Below, piece by piece: positions 50,870-60,119 of a stretch of DNA of 64,000 nt. Where the stretch lies: contig DVKG01000009.1 in NCBI GenBank assembly GCA_018716135.1, positions 1 through 64,000 of the forward strand, written 5' to 3'. Source of the stretch: Scybalosoma faecavium. Lineage in GTDB: Bacteria; Bacillota; Clostridia; Christensenellales; Christensenellaceae. The stretch's first letter is position 1; every line of letters starts with the position of its first letter. Made by a program: the position numbers and the translations under genes. The notes under the pieces are model-generated. The model searched no databases and was not told where the DNA came from. It saw only the letters and a program-made list of their open reading frames with translations.

Positions 50870-51597
50870 ATATAGCTCCTTTTCTTTATCAATATTACGC
50901 CGTCCTCATACACAGGCAGCGCACTTGTTGTGTTCTCTTTCAAACAATAATGTACATCTGCTTCCAGCCCTTTTTTCAGCATCCTGCGTACGGCAGGCAG
51001 CCTGTACATAATGTATTCTATATCTCCTCGGCATCTCTCGAACGTCAGCAGCGCCAAAGTCGCTCTCTCATCCAGCTTCACGCCTATCGTATATTCCAAA
51101 AGCGCACTTATAACGCTGCCCGCTGTGAGCATATCCATAATACTGAGACGCCCCTCGTCCCCTGCGCATACTACAGTTAAATCAGTTTTGCAACTCGCCA
51201 AAGCCATCGCAACTGCATCTGAGTTGTTCATACATGTGAGTATGGTTTTTTCCGCCTCCTTGCATTTCAGCAATGCAGAGCTGGCATTCTCGGTACAGAG
51301 CACGAGCGTCTTTCCTGCGACTTTGGAGCGATACATGGAATACGGCGAATTAAGCAGTTCTATATCAGACAGTTCGCCGGAGTGATTATCACAAATCAAC
51401 ACGCCGTCCCCTCCGAGCTGCGACATTATCATCGCTGCCTCGTCTATATCCGCGGCGGGAACAGCCTGGCGGGCTCCTTTTTCAAAAGCTGAAAGCAAAG
51501 TGGGCACAGCAGACAGGGTGTTTACCATCAACGCCGTCCGTCCTTCCAGCTCGCGCTTCTCCAGAAGCCTATGAGACACCCGCAATTGAATTTTCAT
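50866..51597 (-). CDS. ComB-like 2-phosphosulfolactate phosphatase family protein
   Basis: This 243-residue protein resembles ComB: a DVLRATST-like start (ALMVNTLSAVPTLLSAFEKGA), a GELSDIELLNSPYSM stretch, VVCAGDEGRLSIMDMLTAG, and a late DIEY..LPVYEDG. ComB makes sulfolactate in coenzyme M synthesis; in clostridia the family has unclear roles, and no other CoM gene is here. CGGGAGG precedes ATG 51597. It heads the metG-tatD operon. Confidence 0.75.
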   Translation of the reverse strand: MKIQLRVSHRLLEKRELEGRTALMVNTLSAVPTLLSAFEKGARQAVPAADIDEAAMIMSQLGGDGVLICDNHSGELSDIELLNSPYSMYRSKVAGKTLVLCTENASSALLKCKEAEKTILTCMNNSDAVAMALASCKTDLTVVCAGDEGRLSIMDMLTAGSVISALLEYTIGVKLDERATLALLTFERCRGDIEYIMYRLPAVRRMLKKGLEADVHYCLKENTTSALPVYEDGVILIKKRSYI

Positions 51598-51719
51598 GAA
51601 TCCTCCCGTCGCCGCATAGCAGCAAAGATACCTAGCCTTATAATTTTACAATATATCCGCGGGAATATCAAGTGCGCCCTATATGTCAGAAACTGCACAA
51701 CGCCGCTTCTAAAAATAAA

Positions 51720-51753
51720 AAAAATGCACACAGATGCTTCCCGTGTGCATTAA
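51720..51753 (-). terminator. terminator of the AbrB-type gene
   Basis: AATGCACAC pairs with GTGTGCATT on the minus strand, followed by TTTTTTT. Confidence 0.85.
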
Positions 51754-51778
51754 TCGCTTTAAATATGTTTGCCAAATT

Positions 51779-52021
51779 TTACAGCTTGCTCAGCTTGTCT
51801 ATGCAATGCTTGCATACATTGCGGCCTTCGTACGCTCTTACGTCTTCCAGACTGTCGCAGAATATGCAGCTCGGCTGATACTTCTTGAGCATTATGTACG
51901 GACCCTCCACGAATATTTCTATCGAGTCCTTACACTCAATGTTCATGACTCTGCGCAGTTCTATTGGCAGAACTACACGTCCCAGAGAGTCCACTGGTCT
52001 GACGATACCTGTAGATTTCAT
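51779..52021 (-). CDS. AbrB-family transition-state regulator with C-terminal Cys pairs
   Basis: This 80-residue regulator has the SpoVT-AbrB swapped-hairpin domain (about 5-47: GIVRPVDSLGRVVLPIELRR) and a C-terminal CIFC..CKHC that could bind zinc. AbrB proteins control transition-state and sporulation genes. AGGAGGA precedes ATG 52021. The leader is about 130 nt with two possible hairpins. It is divergent from spmA. Confidence 0.92.
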   Translation of the reverse strand: MKSTGIVRPVDSLGRVVLPIELRRVMNIECKDSIEIFVEGPYIMLKKYQPSCIFCDSLEDVRAYEGRNVCKHCIDKLSKL

Positions 52022-52160
52022 TGCTTCCTCCTGTTATGTTTTTGTCGGGCCGAAATAGAAAGCACCTCTTGCCTAAGGCGCTCCCTCGGCGTTGTCACCG
52101 CGAATTGTACGGTGAAATCAAAACGGATTTTGTCCGAAAATTATCAATTTACATAAATAT

Positions 52161-52189
52161 AGTATATTGGAATTACTTTACATTGTCAA
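52161..52189 (-). promoter_or_regulatory. promoter of the AbrB-type gene
   Basis: On the minus strand TTGACA (52184-52189), 17-bp spacer, TATACT (52161-52166), 130 nt before the start codon. Confidence 0.82.
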
Positions 52190-52284
52190 GCTAATTGTTA
52201 CAAATTTATTTATTTAATCGTCTAAAATAGAAAAATTTCTCATAAATTTCATAAAATTACTAAATTTTTACTGGAGGATAACTT

Positions 52285-52875
52285 ATGGTCAAGTATATAT
52301 GGGCTGCATTGATAAGCATAGGGATAACTCTAGGATTGCTCAGCGGCAGAGCAGATGAGCTGTCCTCCGCGATAATGTCCAGCGCACAAGACGCCGCCGC
52401 ATTCGCGCTCAGCCTGATAGGAGTGTACGCTCTGTGGCTGGGTCTGCTTCAGATTCTTGAAGATTCAGGGGCGATACGCGCGCTTTCTCAGCGAGCAGAG
52501 CGGCTCGTGAGGCTGCTTTTCCGTGGTTTAAAGCAAAAAAGCCGCGCCATAAGCCTCATTACGCTCAATCTCGTCGCAAATATGCTCGGCATGGGGAACG
52601 CCGCTACCCCATTCGGACTTGCTGCAATGCAGGCCATGCAGGAGGAGAACAATCATAATACCCTCCCCAGCCACGATATGTGCATGTTTATTATACTTAA
52701 TACTTGCTCTGTACAGCTACTCCCGCTGACTATAATAAGCGTGCGGGCAGCCGCGGGCAGCGCCTCACCCGCAGACATCGTTCTTCCTGCGTTTTTAGCC
52801 ACACTGATAACTGCAATAATCGGAGTTTCTCTGGCGTCTCTCGCGCGCCGCTTCTGCACGAGGCGCGGCATATGA
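52285..52875 (+). CDS. spmA: spore maturation protein SpmA
   Basis: This 196-residue membrane protein of the nucleoside-recognition (Gate) family acts in spore core dehydration. It has hydrophobic segments at the N-terminus, the conserved NLVANMLGMGNAATPFGLAA stretch (about 95-114) and later TIISVRAAAGSASP. GGAGG precedes ATG 52285. It overlaps spmB as ATGA. Confidence 0.95.
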   Translation: MVKYIWAALISIGITLGLLSGRADELSSAIMSSAQDAAAFALSLIGVYALWLGLLQILEDSGAIRALSQRAERLVRLLFRGLKQKSRAISLITLNLVANMLGMGNAATPFGLAAMQAMQEENNHNTLPSHDMCMFIILNTCSVQLLPLTIISVRAAAGSASPADIVLPAFLATLITAIIGVSLASLARRFCTRRGI

Positions 52876-53384
52876 ATATAGCCGAATACGCACTGCCTGT
52901 ATTCATCGCCGTTGTATTAATATACGGTACAGTGCATAAAATCGACGTTTTCGAAAGTTTTATAAAAGGCGCGAGAAAAGGACTTTCCGTCGCTCTTCGC
53001 ATTCTGCCGTATATTGTAGCCATGATTTTCGCAGTGGACATATTCTCAGCCGGAGGCGGCTTTGAGATTCTCAGCGCGGCCATATGTACCGTCGTCGGTT
53101 CGAGCGTCCCCACTGAGATAATCCCTCTCGCTCTGATGCGCCCGTTTTCAGGCGGCGCCAGCATAGGGCTTTTGAGCGCTCTCTACTCTACAGCAGGCGC
53201 AGACAGCTACGCCGGCCGCGTCGCGTCTGTATTTATGGGCAGTTCCGAAACTCTCTTTTATACAACTTCTGTTTATCTCGGCAGCGTAGGGCTTTCTAAA
53301 ACGCGGTATATAATTCCCGTCGCTCTGTTTACAGACATATGCGGCATAGTGTGCTCGTGCATATTAGTTAATTTATTTTTCTAA
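52872..53384 (+). CDS. spmB: spore maturation protein SpmB
   Basis: This 170-residue partner of SpmA is in the same family. Signs are the IYGTVHKIDVFESFIKGAR start, LRILPYIVAMIFAVD, PLALMRPFSGGASIGLL and SSETLFYTTSVYLGSVG. ATG 52872 overlaps the spmA stop; a longer frame upstream overlaps spmA and is rejected. Confidence 0.95.
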   Translation: MNIAEYALPVFIAVVLIYGTVHKIDVFESFIKGARKGLSVALRILPYIVAMIFAVDIFSAGGGFEILSAAICTVVGSSVPTEIIPLALMRPFSGGASIGLLSALYSTAGADSYAGRVASVFMGSSETLFYTTSVYLGSVGLSKTRYIIPVALFTDICGIVCSCILVNLFF

Positions 53385-53446
53385 GCAATTACATTTCAGA
53401 GCGCATGTTCTATACAATGACCGGATTGCGCCCTCTTCTTTAACAA

Positions 53447-53480
53447 AAAAGATGCGCCGTCGTATAAAGCGCATCTTTTA
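53447..53480. terminator. bidirectional terminator, spmAB and ricT operons
   Basis: AAAAGATGCGC pairs with GCGCATCTTTT around an 11-nt loop. Confidence 0.85.
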
Positions 53481-53504
53481 AGTATTTAAATATCAAACGA
53501 TAAT

Positions 53505-54440
53505 TTATTCCGCGGCCTGAGCCTTTTCTTCCTGCTGCTCCTGTCCTTCCTGAACATCATTATTTTTTTCTTTTTCTTTGTCTTTCTTCTGCTTTTCGCT
53601 CTTTTCGGGCTGCTTCTCCCGCTTTTTTTTGGGCTCCGGCGTCACATCGTCAACCGAATATTCCCGCGCCTCAGCCGTGCCGTCCTCCGTGACGATGCGC
53701 ACGCGCACGAGCTGCTTGAGCGCACTTTGGCCTATTACCGTCCCCACACCGTCAGGCGTTTTGACATCGCTGCCTACACGAGGCAGAACCTTCTGCAATT
53801 CTTCATAATACTCATGCTCATAATTCAGACAGCACATCAATCTTCCGCAAAGTCCGCTTATCTTAGTCGGAGAGAGAGACAAGTTCTGCTCCTTCGCCAT
53901 TTTTATAGATACCGGCTGAAAATCTCCGAGAAAAGCGGAGCAGCACGCCGGGCGGCCGCACGGGCCCAGCCCTCCGAGCATTTTAGTCTCGTCGCGCACG
54001 CCTATCTGCCTCAGCTCTATTCTCGTCTTGAATACTCCTGCCAAGTCTTTAACCAGCTCACGGAAGTCAACTCTGCCCTCTGCCGTGAAATGAAATACTA
54101 TCTTGCTGGCGTCGAACGTATACTCCACGTTAATGAGCTTCATTTCCAAATTGTGCTTTTCTATCTTTTGTCTGCATATATCAAACGCCTGCTTTTCCAG
54201 ACGCCTGTTTTCTTCTATAACCGCGTAATCATGCTCGTCCGCTTTCTTTTTGACTCCGCGCAGCGGTTTGGTGAGCTCGCTGTCATCCACTGTTTTTCTG
54301 CCTACGACTACAGTGCCGAATTCAACTCCCCGCACTGTTTCGACAATTACTCCGTCGCCTACCGCGAATTCTTCCTCTCCGGGTGCAAAGTAGTACACCT
54401 TACCCGCTTTTTTAAATCGAACGCCTATCACGTCAGACAT
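53505..54440 (-). CDS. ricT: PSP1-domain protein RicT (YaaT)
   Basis: This 311-residue protein is a partner in the RicAFT complex that helps RNase Y and Spo0A phosphorelay in Bacillus. The PSP1 domain holds the Cys set GPCGRPACCSAFLG and GLCGRLMCC (about 165-205) that can bind iron-sulfur clusters. The C-terminus is a charged Lys/Glu/Gln-rich tail (about 255-311). ATG 54440 follows TTGGAGG and overlaps holB by 13 nt. Confidence 0.93.
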   Translation of the reverse strand: MSDVIGVRFKKAGKVYYFAPGEEEFAVGDGVIVETVRGVEFGTVVVGRKTVDDSELTKPLRGVKKKADEHDYAVIEENRRLEKQAFDICRQKIEKHNLEMKLINVEYTFDASKIVFHFTAEGRVDFRELVKDLAGVFKTRIELRQIGVRDETKMLGGLGPCGRPACCSAFLGDFQPVSIKMAKEQNLSLSPTKISGLCGRLMCCLNYEHEYYEELQKVLPRVGSDVKTPDGVGTVIGQSALKQLVRVRIVTEDGTAEAREYSVDDVTPEPKKKREKQPEKSEKQKKDKEKEKNNDVQEGQEQQEEKAQAAE

Positions 54441-55342
54441 TTTACGTATACCTCCAAAATAGACAGCGCGGCTCCCTCCAACAAAAGCCTGCTGTTCACG
54501 CCCGAGCTTATCTCTTTCAGACGCGCTTTTTCCATAAGTATCTCTATCATATAGCAAATTGCTTCGTTTGTAAAGCGAGCCGCACATTCTCTTATATCTT
54601 CCGACATATCCGGATTGAGCAGGTTCTCTTCCAACCCCAGGCGAAGCATAAGCCCGTCCCGCAGGATTCCCGCCGCGCTCTCCAAGCCCGCGCGCACATC
54701 GCCGGACTCCAGCTTCTCCGCCAGCGCCACCGCGTTTATCCTGCCTATGCTGCTTACAAAATCCAGAGCTTTTTTTCTCCGGTCATGGAAACTCTCGTCT
54801 CCGTCCAGCTCTATAGCTCTCGCCGCGCTCCCGCCGCTCTGTGCTATCGCCGCTTTGCTGATATTAGGCAATTCCTCGGCGAGCCTCGCCCTGCTCTTCG
54901 GCGGTAAGGCTATGTTTGCACAGCGCGATCTTATCGTAGGCAGAAGCGCTCCTACATTGTCCGTAGAGAGCAAAAAATACATGCCGTCCGGAGGTTCTTC
55001 TATGCTCTTTAATAAATAGTTTTGCGCTTGTTCAGAAAGCTTATGCGCGGCTTCTATATATGCGACGCGCTTTTCCCCTTGAACGGGCGCGTTTTTAATT
55101 AAATCTGCAACTTTGCGCACCTCAGGCAGCGGTATCTCTTTCTCTCCTGATATATGCAGATAGTCTATCATTCCGCCTGCGTTCAGCATCTTGCACATTT
55201 TGCAGTCGTCCCGGCCTACGCCATTTCGGCAAAAGACAGCATATACAATATCCATTGCCGTCTTATGCGCCTCCGCCTGAGCTGTCGCCGATATTATCAC
55301 AGCCTGAGGCATTCGTTCCGCAATCGCTTTTATATTCATCAT
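54428..55342 (-). CDS. holB: DNA polymerase III delta' subunit
   Basis: This 304-residue clamp-loader subunit has a zinc module CRNGVGRDDCKMC (about 38-50), YIEAAHKLSEQAQNYLLKSIEEPP (sensor region) and SRCANI. As in other delta' proteins, the Walker A is degenerate. It overlaps tmk as ATGA and ricT by 13 nt. Confidence 0.9.
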   Translation of the reverse strand: MMNIKAIAERMPQAVIISATAQAEAHKTAMDIVYAVFCRNGVGRDDCKMCKMLNAGGMIDYLHISGEKEIPLPEVRKVADLIKNAPVQGEKRVAYIEAAHKLSEQAQNYLLKSIEEPPDGMYFLLSTDNVGALLPTIRSRCANIALPPKSRARLAEELPNISKAAIAQSGGSAARAIELDGDESFHDRRKKALDFVSSIGRINAVALAEKLESGDVRAGLESAAGILRDGLMLRLGLEENLLNPDMSEDIRECAARFTNEAICYMIEILMEKARLKEISSGVNSRLLLEGAALSILEVYVKCLT

Positions 55343-55971
55343 AGCCCGTAGCGCGGAAGTATAAATTCATCCGCAAAGCGGCAGAGCTCTTTCCTCGTCT
55401 CTTCCATCGAGCCTGACGCATCTATTATAATTATCCGTTCCTCACGCTCAGCCTGCTCCTTAAAGCCTCTGTATACTCTGGAAAAAAAATCCGCTCCGCT
55501 GCTTTCCAGCCTGTCCTGCGAGCTTCTGGGCTGCATCCTCTCGAAAGCAAGCTCAGGTGAAACATCAAACATCAGCGTATAATCCGGCATACATTTCTCA
55601 GCCGCATATCTGTTTATCTGCATTACTGTATCCAGCCCTAAACCTCTGCCATAGGCCTGATAAGCCACGGAGCTGTCAATATATCTGTCGCACAGCACAA
55701 CACTGCCGTTTTGAACAGAGGGCAGTATAATTTCGTCTATATGCTGAACCCTCGCCGCCGCGTACAGCATAGCCTCGGTATAATCCGTCATCTCCCCGCT
55801 CTCCTTGCTGAGCAGTATTTCACGTATTTTCTCAGAGATAGGACAGCCCCCCGGTTCACGTGTGAGCACTGCGTCAATGCCTTTTTCGGACAGATATTCG
55901 CTCAGCAGACTCATCTGCGTACTCTTTCCGCAGCCGTCTACCCCTTCAAATGTGATAAATAATCCTCTCAT
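55339..55971 (-). CDS. tmk: thymidylate kinase
   Basis: This 210-residue kinase makes dTDP. P-loop EGVDGCGKSTQM (about 8-19), DR in LCDRYIDSSVAYQ, and the TREPGGCPISEKIR loop are present. It is 5 nt downstream of the HAD gene. Confidence 0.96.
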   Translation of the reverse strand: MRGLFITFEGVDGCGKSTQMSLLSEYLSEKGIDAVLTREPGGCPISEKIREILLSKESGEMTDYTEAMLYAAARVQHIDEIILPSVQNGSVVLCDRYIDSSVAYQAYGRGLGLDTVMQINRYAAEKCMPDYTLMFDVSPELAFERMQPRSSQDRLESSGADFFSRVYRGFKEQAEREERIIIIDASGSMEETRKELCRFADEFILPRYGL

Positions 55972-55976
55972 AAGCG

Positions 55977-56630
55977 CTATCCCACGATTTTTTCCAGCAG
56001 CTCCTTCAGCTCCTGAGTGTTTTGAACTACATAATCCGCGCCGCAGCCGCGCATCTCGTCCTCCTCGCCATAGCCGTACAGCACGGCGATGCTCGTCAGC
56101 CCGAGCTCATTAGCGGAAGTAATATCAGAGGAGCGATCTCCGATCATTATACAATCCTCCGGCTCAGCTCTCAGCTCGTCCAGAGCGGCGCGCAGGACTC
56201 CTATCTTGCTGTCTCGGCCCAGATTCTCTGCCGCGCCCCACTGCCCTGACATCATGTTCTCAAGCTCAGCGTGAACCCCTATTATCGCGTCCGCCTGAGG
56301 CTGAGGCTTAAGAGTTGCTATGTAGTTTTTGCCGCCGAGATTTTTCACGGTCTCTCCGCACTCCGCCACTCCCGGATATACCTCGCTCATCCGCAGTCCC
56401 TCGCCATTGTAATTCGAACGGAAAGTAACTATAGCCTCGTCAATCTGCTCCTCCGGGAATTTAAAATACTCACTCACGGTGTATCTCAAAGGCGGCCCCA
56501 GTCCCAGTTTCATTGTGCTCTCGGGGGGAACCGCTCTGCCTAGCTTTTCAAACATTTTTTCAAATGCCCAAAACAGCCCCGGCTTGCTGTCCATCAGAGT
56601 TCCATCCAGATCCCAAAAAACGTATTTCAT
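55977..56630 (-). CDS. HAD-family phosphatase (phosphoglycolate-phosphatase-like)
   Basis: This 217-residue HAD protein has the nucleophile DLDGTLMDSKPG (Asp about 7), Thr in IATLKPQ (about 105), Lys in GRDSKIG and the acidic DRSSDITSANELG (about 165). Its substrate is not known. It lies within the truA-to-ricT operon. Confidence 0.9.
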   Translation of the reverse strand: MKYVFWDLDGTLMDSKPGLFWAFEKMFEKLGRAVPPESTMKLGLGPPLRYTVSEYFKFPEEQIDEAIVTFRSNYNGEGLRMSEVYPGVAECGETVKNLGGKNYIATLKPQPQADAIIGVHAELENMMSGQWGAAENLGRDSKIGVLRAALDELRAEPEDCIMIGDRSSDITSANELGLTSIAVLYGYGEEDEMRGCGADYVVQNTQELKELLEKIVG

Positions 56631-56659
56631 CTTACCCTCAATCTCATTTTTGCCTGACT

Positions 56660-57424
56660 CTATTCTGCAAGCTCGCAGCGCATTTTTTCTAAGTCGAAGT
56701 AAACCTCAACCATAGTCAGCCCATGCGCCGGAGCCGTAGCTCCTGCGTCCGGTCTGCTCCGGCTTTCGAGTATATCACGAACCCATTCCGGATTCTGTTT
56801 ATGCTTCCCCACATCTATAAGCGTACCTGCGATTATTCTGACCATATTGTATAAAAAGCCATCGCCGTATACGTCAATATCTATGAAATCTCCGCGCCTG
56901 CTCACTCTCAACGCAAATATTGTGCGCACGGTATACGTTATCGGAGAGCCCGCCGCCTGAAAGCATTTAAAATCGTGCTTTCCTTCTATTATCTTGGCGG
57001 CTCTGATCATGGCGTCCACATCCAAAGGCATCCGTACATGAGCCGACATATTCCTGTAGATCGCACTCGCATGAGCCGCATTGCATATCGTATAGCGGTA
57101 ATGCTTGCCTTTTGCGTGCTTTCTGACATGGAAATCTGCCGAGACCTCTCTCGAGCTTTTTATACGTATATCCGGCGGCAGTATATTGTTCATCACGTAG
57201 CACATTTTCTCCGGCGGTATCGTTGTTTTTACGTCACAGTGCGCCATCTGCCCCAAGGCGTGAACCCCTGCGTCCGTCCGCCCTGCGCCCGCCACGTGTA
57301 CGCTTTCTCCCGTTATGCCGGTCAGAGTATCCTCGATGACCTCCTGAACAGTAACAGCGTTTTTTTGACGCTGCCAGCCCGAATATGCCGTTCCGTCGTA
57401 TTCAATTTGAAGAAGTATTCTCAT
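56660..57424 (-). CDS. truA: tRNA pseudouridine(38-40) synthase
   Basis: This 254-residue enzyme has the catalytic Asp in AGRTDAGVHALGQ (about 52), YDGTAYSGWQRQ near the start and the later RIIAGTLIDVGKHK. ATG 57424 overlaps the ecfT stop as ATGA; the frame extends 18 codons earlier without need. Confidence 0.96.
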   Translation of the reverse strand: MRILLQIEYDGTAYSGWQRQKNAVTVQEVIEDTLTGITGESVHVAGAGRTDAGVHALGQMAHCDVKTTIPPEKMCYVMNNILPPDIRIKSSREVSADFHVRKHAKGKHYRYTICNAAHASAIYRNMSAHVRMPLDVDAMIRAAKIIEGKHDFKCFQAAGSPITYTVRTIFALRVSRRGDFIDIDVYGDGFLYNMVRIIAGTLIDVGKHKQNPEWVRDILESRSRPDAGATAPAHGLTMVEVYFDLEKMRCELAE

Positions 57425-58215
57425 AAGTAAATTATTATTGCAGCGCCCAACACAGCCGTAACCCCCGCAGCTATCCAATCCGCCGCATGAATATGAAGCT
57501 GCTTCATGCGTGTTCTGCCTTTCCCGCCGTTGTAGCAGCGCGATTCCATCGCGACCGCCAGTTCATCCGCTCTCTTAAAAGAGCTGACAAACAAGGGAAC
57601 GAGTATCGGAATCATTCCCTTTGCTCTGGCGAGTATGCCGCCTGTGTCGAAGGCTGCGCCTCTCGCCGTCTGCGCTTTCATTATTCTATCCGTTTCCTCC
57701 ATAAGAGTCGGAATAAACCTCAGCGCAATGCTCATCATCATAGCTATCTCATGAGCCGGAAATTTAATTTTCGCCAGCGGCCGCATCATGCTCTCCATAC
57801 CGTCAGTCAGCTCCATAGGAGAAGTCGTCAGCGTCATGACTGTCGTCGCGCTGAGCAAAAGTATCAGTCTCAGCGCTATCTTAACCGCTCCTGTCAGGCT
57901 CTCTTCGGTAATCGTAAATATCCACCAGTCGAGCAGTATTTTCTCTCCTGATATGCAGAATATATTTAATATAAACGTCATTATCAGTATCCATCGCAGC
58001 GGCTTTATGCCTTTTATCAAGAATTTCAGTGATATACGAGACATAAGCATTGCCGCAACTATAAACGCCGCGACAGCCAGATACCCCCACCACGTGTGTA
58101 TGACAAACACCAAAACTATCAGCGCGATGGCTATAACGAGTTTGAACCTCGGGTCGAGCCTGTGTATAATAGAACTGCCGGGGAAGTATTGCCCCAGAGT
58201 AATGTTTTTAAGCAT
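57421..58215 (-). CDS. ecfT: ECF transporter transmembrane subunit EcfT
   Basis: This 264-residue membrane subunit joins the ATPase to exchangeable vitamin-binding S components. It has several hydrophobic segments and the coupling-helix ARG motif in MKAQTARGAAFDTGG and SSFKRADELAVAMESRCY. GGAGGC precedes ATG 58215, overlapping ecfA by 8 nt. Confidence 0.94.
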   Translation of the reverse strand: MLKNITLGQYFPGSSIIHRLDPRFKLVIAIALIVLVFVIHTWWGYLAVAAFIVAAMLMSRISLKFLIKGIKPLRWILIMTFILNIFCISGEKILLDWWIFTITEESLTGAVKIALRLILLLSATTVMTLTTSPMELTDGMESMMRPLAKIKFPAHEIAMMMSIALRFIPTLMEETDRIMKAQTARGAAFDTGGILARAKGMIPILVPLFVSSFKRADELAVAMESRCYNGGKGRTRMKQLHIHAADWIAAGVTAVLGAAIIIYL

Positions 58216-59968
58216 CTCTGCCTCCAATCACACTCGTTATCGCACGTCTCACTTCGTCATAGCGAATCAAATCACGAGAGAGATTCCATCCTCCCTCGCG
58301 CAGCTTTCTGACCAGCGTCGCCGCCTCCGGAAGATCCAGGTTGCACTCTCGCAGCTCCTCATATTTAGAAAACACCTCGCGCGGAGTCCCGTCCATTAAT
58401 AGCTTTGAATCCTTCATGGCTATTACTCTGCTCGCATATTCTGCCAAGCCGTCCATATTATGAGAGATCATTATAATTGTCGTGCCGCATTCATTAAGGC
58501 TGCGAATAAGCTCCATAAAGCTCTCTCGAGCCAAAGGGTCCAACCCCGCTATAGGCTCGTCCAGCATCAAGACCTTCGGCTCCATAGCGAGCACGCCCGC
58601 TATCGCCACTTTTCGCTTCTGCCCGCCGGATAAATCAAACGGAGACTTGTCCTTTACCAATTCATAATCCAGACCTACCATCTCTATCGCCGTTTTTACT
58701 CTGTCTTCTATTTCGCTCTCGTCTATGCCTACCATACGCGGTCCGTAGGATACGTCGCGCGTCACGGTTTCTTCAAAAAGCTGATATTCCGGATACTGAA
58801 AAACAACCCCCACGTTTCTTCTGAGCCATTTTCTGTCAAAATCCTTCGCCAATATGTCCTTACCTGCTATGACTATACGGCCGGACGAAGGTTTTATCAG
58901 ACCTGACAAAAGCTGAAGCAGCGTGGATTTCCCGCTTCCCGTATGACCTATTATGCCTACAAATTCTCCGGGCTGAATGCTGAACGAAACGTCGTTCACC
59001 GCTTTGTGCTCAAACGGCGTTCCCTCTGCGTAGCACATGGTAAGCCCCTGAACTTCTACACTTACGTCATGAAGCGGTTTTTCTCTTTTCGCAGCTGCAT
59101 ATGCTATAGACGAAAATCTGCTGTCTTCTGGAGCTAACGCTAATAGCTCCTCTGTCAGCTCGTCCATATCTATCGTAACGTCAGGCAGCTTTACGCCGTC
59201 TGCAATTAAATCCAAACTCATATTAGCAGGAAACGGCGGAATGAGACCTGTTTGCGCTATGAGCTCTCTCTGTCTCAGAACCTCTTTCGGCGTCCCCTGT
59301 GCAAGAATTCTCCCATCCAGCAGCATATATACATAATCTGCCTTGGCGGCCTCCTCCATATAATGCGTAATAATCACAACAGTCATTTTCTGCTCTTTGT
59401 TGAGCTTATGGATTATCCCCATTATTTCTTTTCTGCCTCGCGGATCGAGCATGGCCGTCACTTCATCAAATACTATAAGACGCGGCTTCATCGCCAGCAC
59501 GCCGGCTATGGCTATTCTCTGCTTCTGACCTCCGGAGAGCATATGAGGCGCGCGGCGTTTAAATTCGCTCATGCTTACAGCTTCGAGAGCCTCATCCACT
59601 CTCTCTCGTATTTGCCTTGGCGGAAGCCCGAGATTCTCAGGGCCAAAAGCGACGTCCTCTTCTACTACTGTAGCTACGAGCTGGTTATCCGGGTTTTGAA
59701 ACACCATTCCGGCTGTTTTTCTGATTTCCAGTATAAGCTCTTCATTGCTGGTATCCATACCGTCTACTATAACCACGCCGTCCGTAGGCTCGATTATCGC
59801 ATTTATTAAACGTGCAAATGTGGACTTTCCGCTTCCGTTGTGTCCTAATATTGCGGTCACGCTGCCCTCTTTGATTGATATATCCACTCCGGCGAGCGCA
59901 AGCTGAGTCATTCCGTCTTCCAGCGGGTAAGCGTATTTTACATTTTCAGAAACGACTATATCCGGCAT
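58208..59968 (-). CDS. fused ECF transporter ATPase (EcfA1-EcfA2 type)
   Basis: This 586-residue protein holds two ABC ATPase domains in one chain. Domain 1 (about 1-245) has Walker A GHNGSGKST, LSGGQKQRIAI and FDEVTAMLDP. Domain 2 (about 300-560) has GHTGSGKST, LSGGQKRKVAI and MLDEPIAGLDP. In most Bacillota these are two genes next to ecfT. It would power uptake of several vitamins with S components encoded elsewhere. AAAGGAATT precedes ATG 59968, which begins a seven-gene operon down to ricT. Confidence 0.93.
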   Translation of the reverse strand: MPDIVVSENVKYAYPLEDGMTQLALAGVDISIKEGSVTAILGHNGSGKSTFARLINAIIEPTDGVVIVDGMDTSNEELILEIRKTAGMVFQNPDNQLVATVVEEDVAFGPENLGLPPRQIRERVDEALEAVSMSEFKRRAPHMLSGGQKQRIAIAGVLAMKPRLIVFDEVTAMLDPRGRKEIMGIIHKLNKEQKMTVVIITHYMEEAAKADYVYMLLDGRILAQGTPKEVLRQRELIAQTGLIPPFPANMSLDLIADGVKLPDVTIDMDELTEELLALAPEDSRFSSIAYAAAKREKPLHDVSVEVQGLTMCYAEGTPFEHKAVNDVSFSIQPGEFVGIIGHTGSGKSTLLQLLSGLIKPSSGRIVIAGKDILAKDFDRKWLRRNVGVVFQYPEYQLFEETVTRDVSYGPRMVGIDESEIEDRVKTAIEMVGLDYELVKDKSPFDLSGGQKRKVAIAGVLAMEPKVLMLDEPIAGLDPLARESFMELIRSLNECGTTIIMISHNMDGLAEYASRVIAMKDSKLLMDGTPREVFSKYEELRECNLDLPEAATLVRKLREGGWNLSRDLIRYDEVRRAITSVIGGRDA

Positions 59969-60027
59969 ATGAATTCCTTTCTTTGCAAAAGCGCCCGTTG
60001 ACGCTCCTGTTCATTCGGTCTGAAAAT

Positions 60028-60084
60028 TTTAAAATAATACAAAACAAGGCTAGCCTTCCGCTCATCTGCGCCAAGACTAGCCTT
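60028..60084 (-). terminator. terminator of the alpha ribosomal operon
   Basis: On the minus strand AAGGCTAGTCTT pairs with AAGGCTAGCCTT, followed by GTTTTGTATTATTTT. Confidence 0.8.
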
Positions 60085-60119
60085 ACTTCTCAGTTATTTT
60101 CAGGTGCCGATAGCATCAC

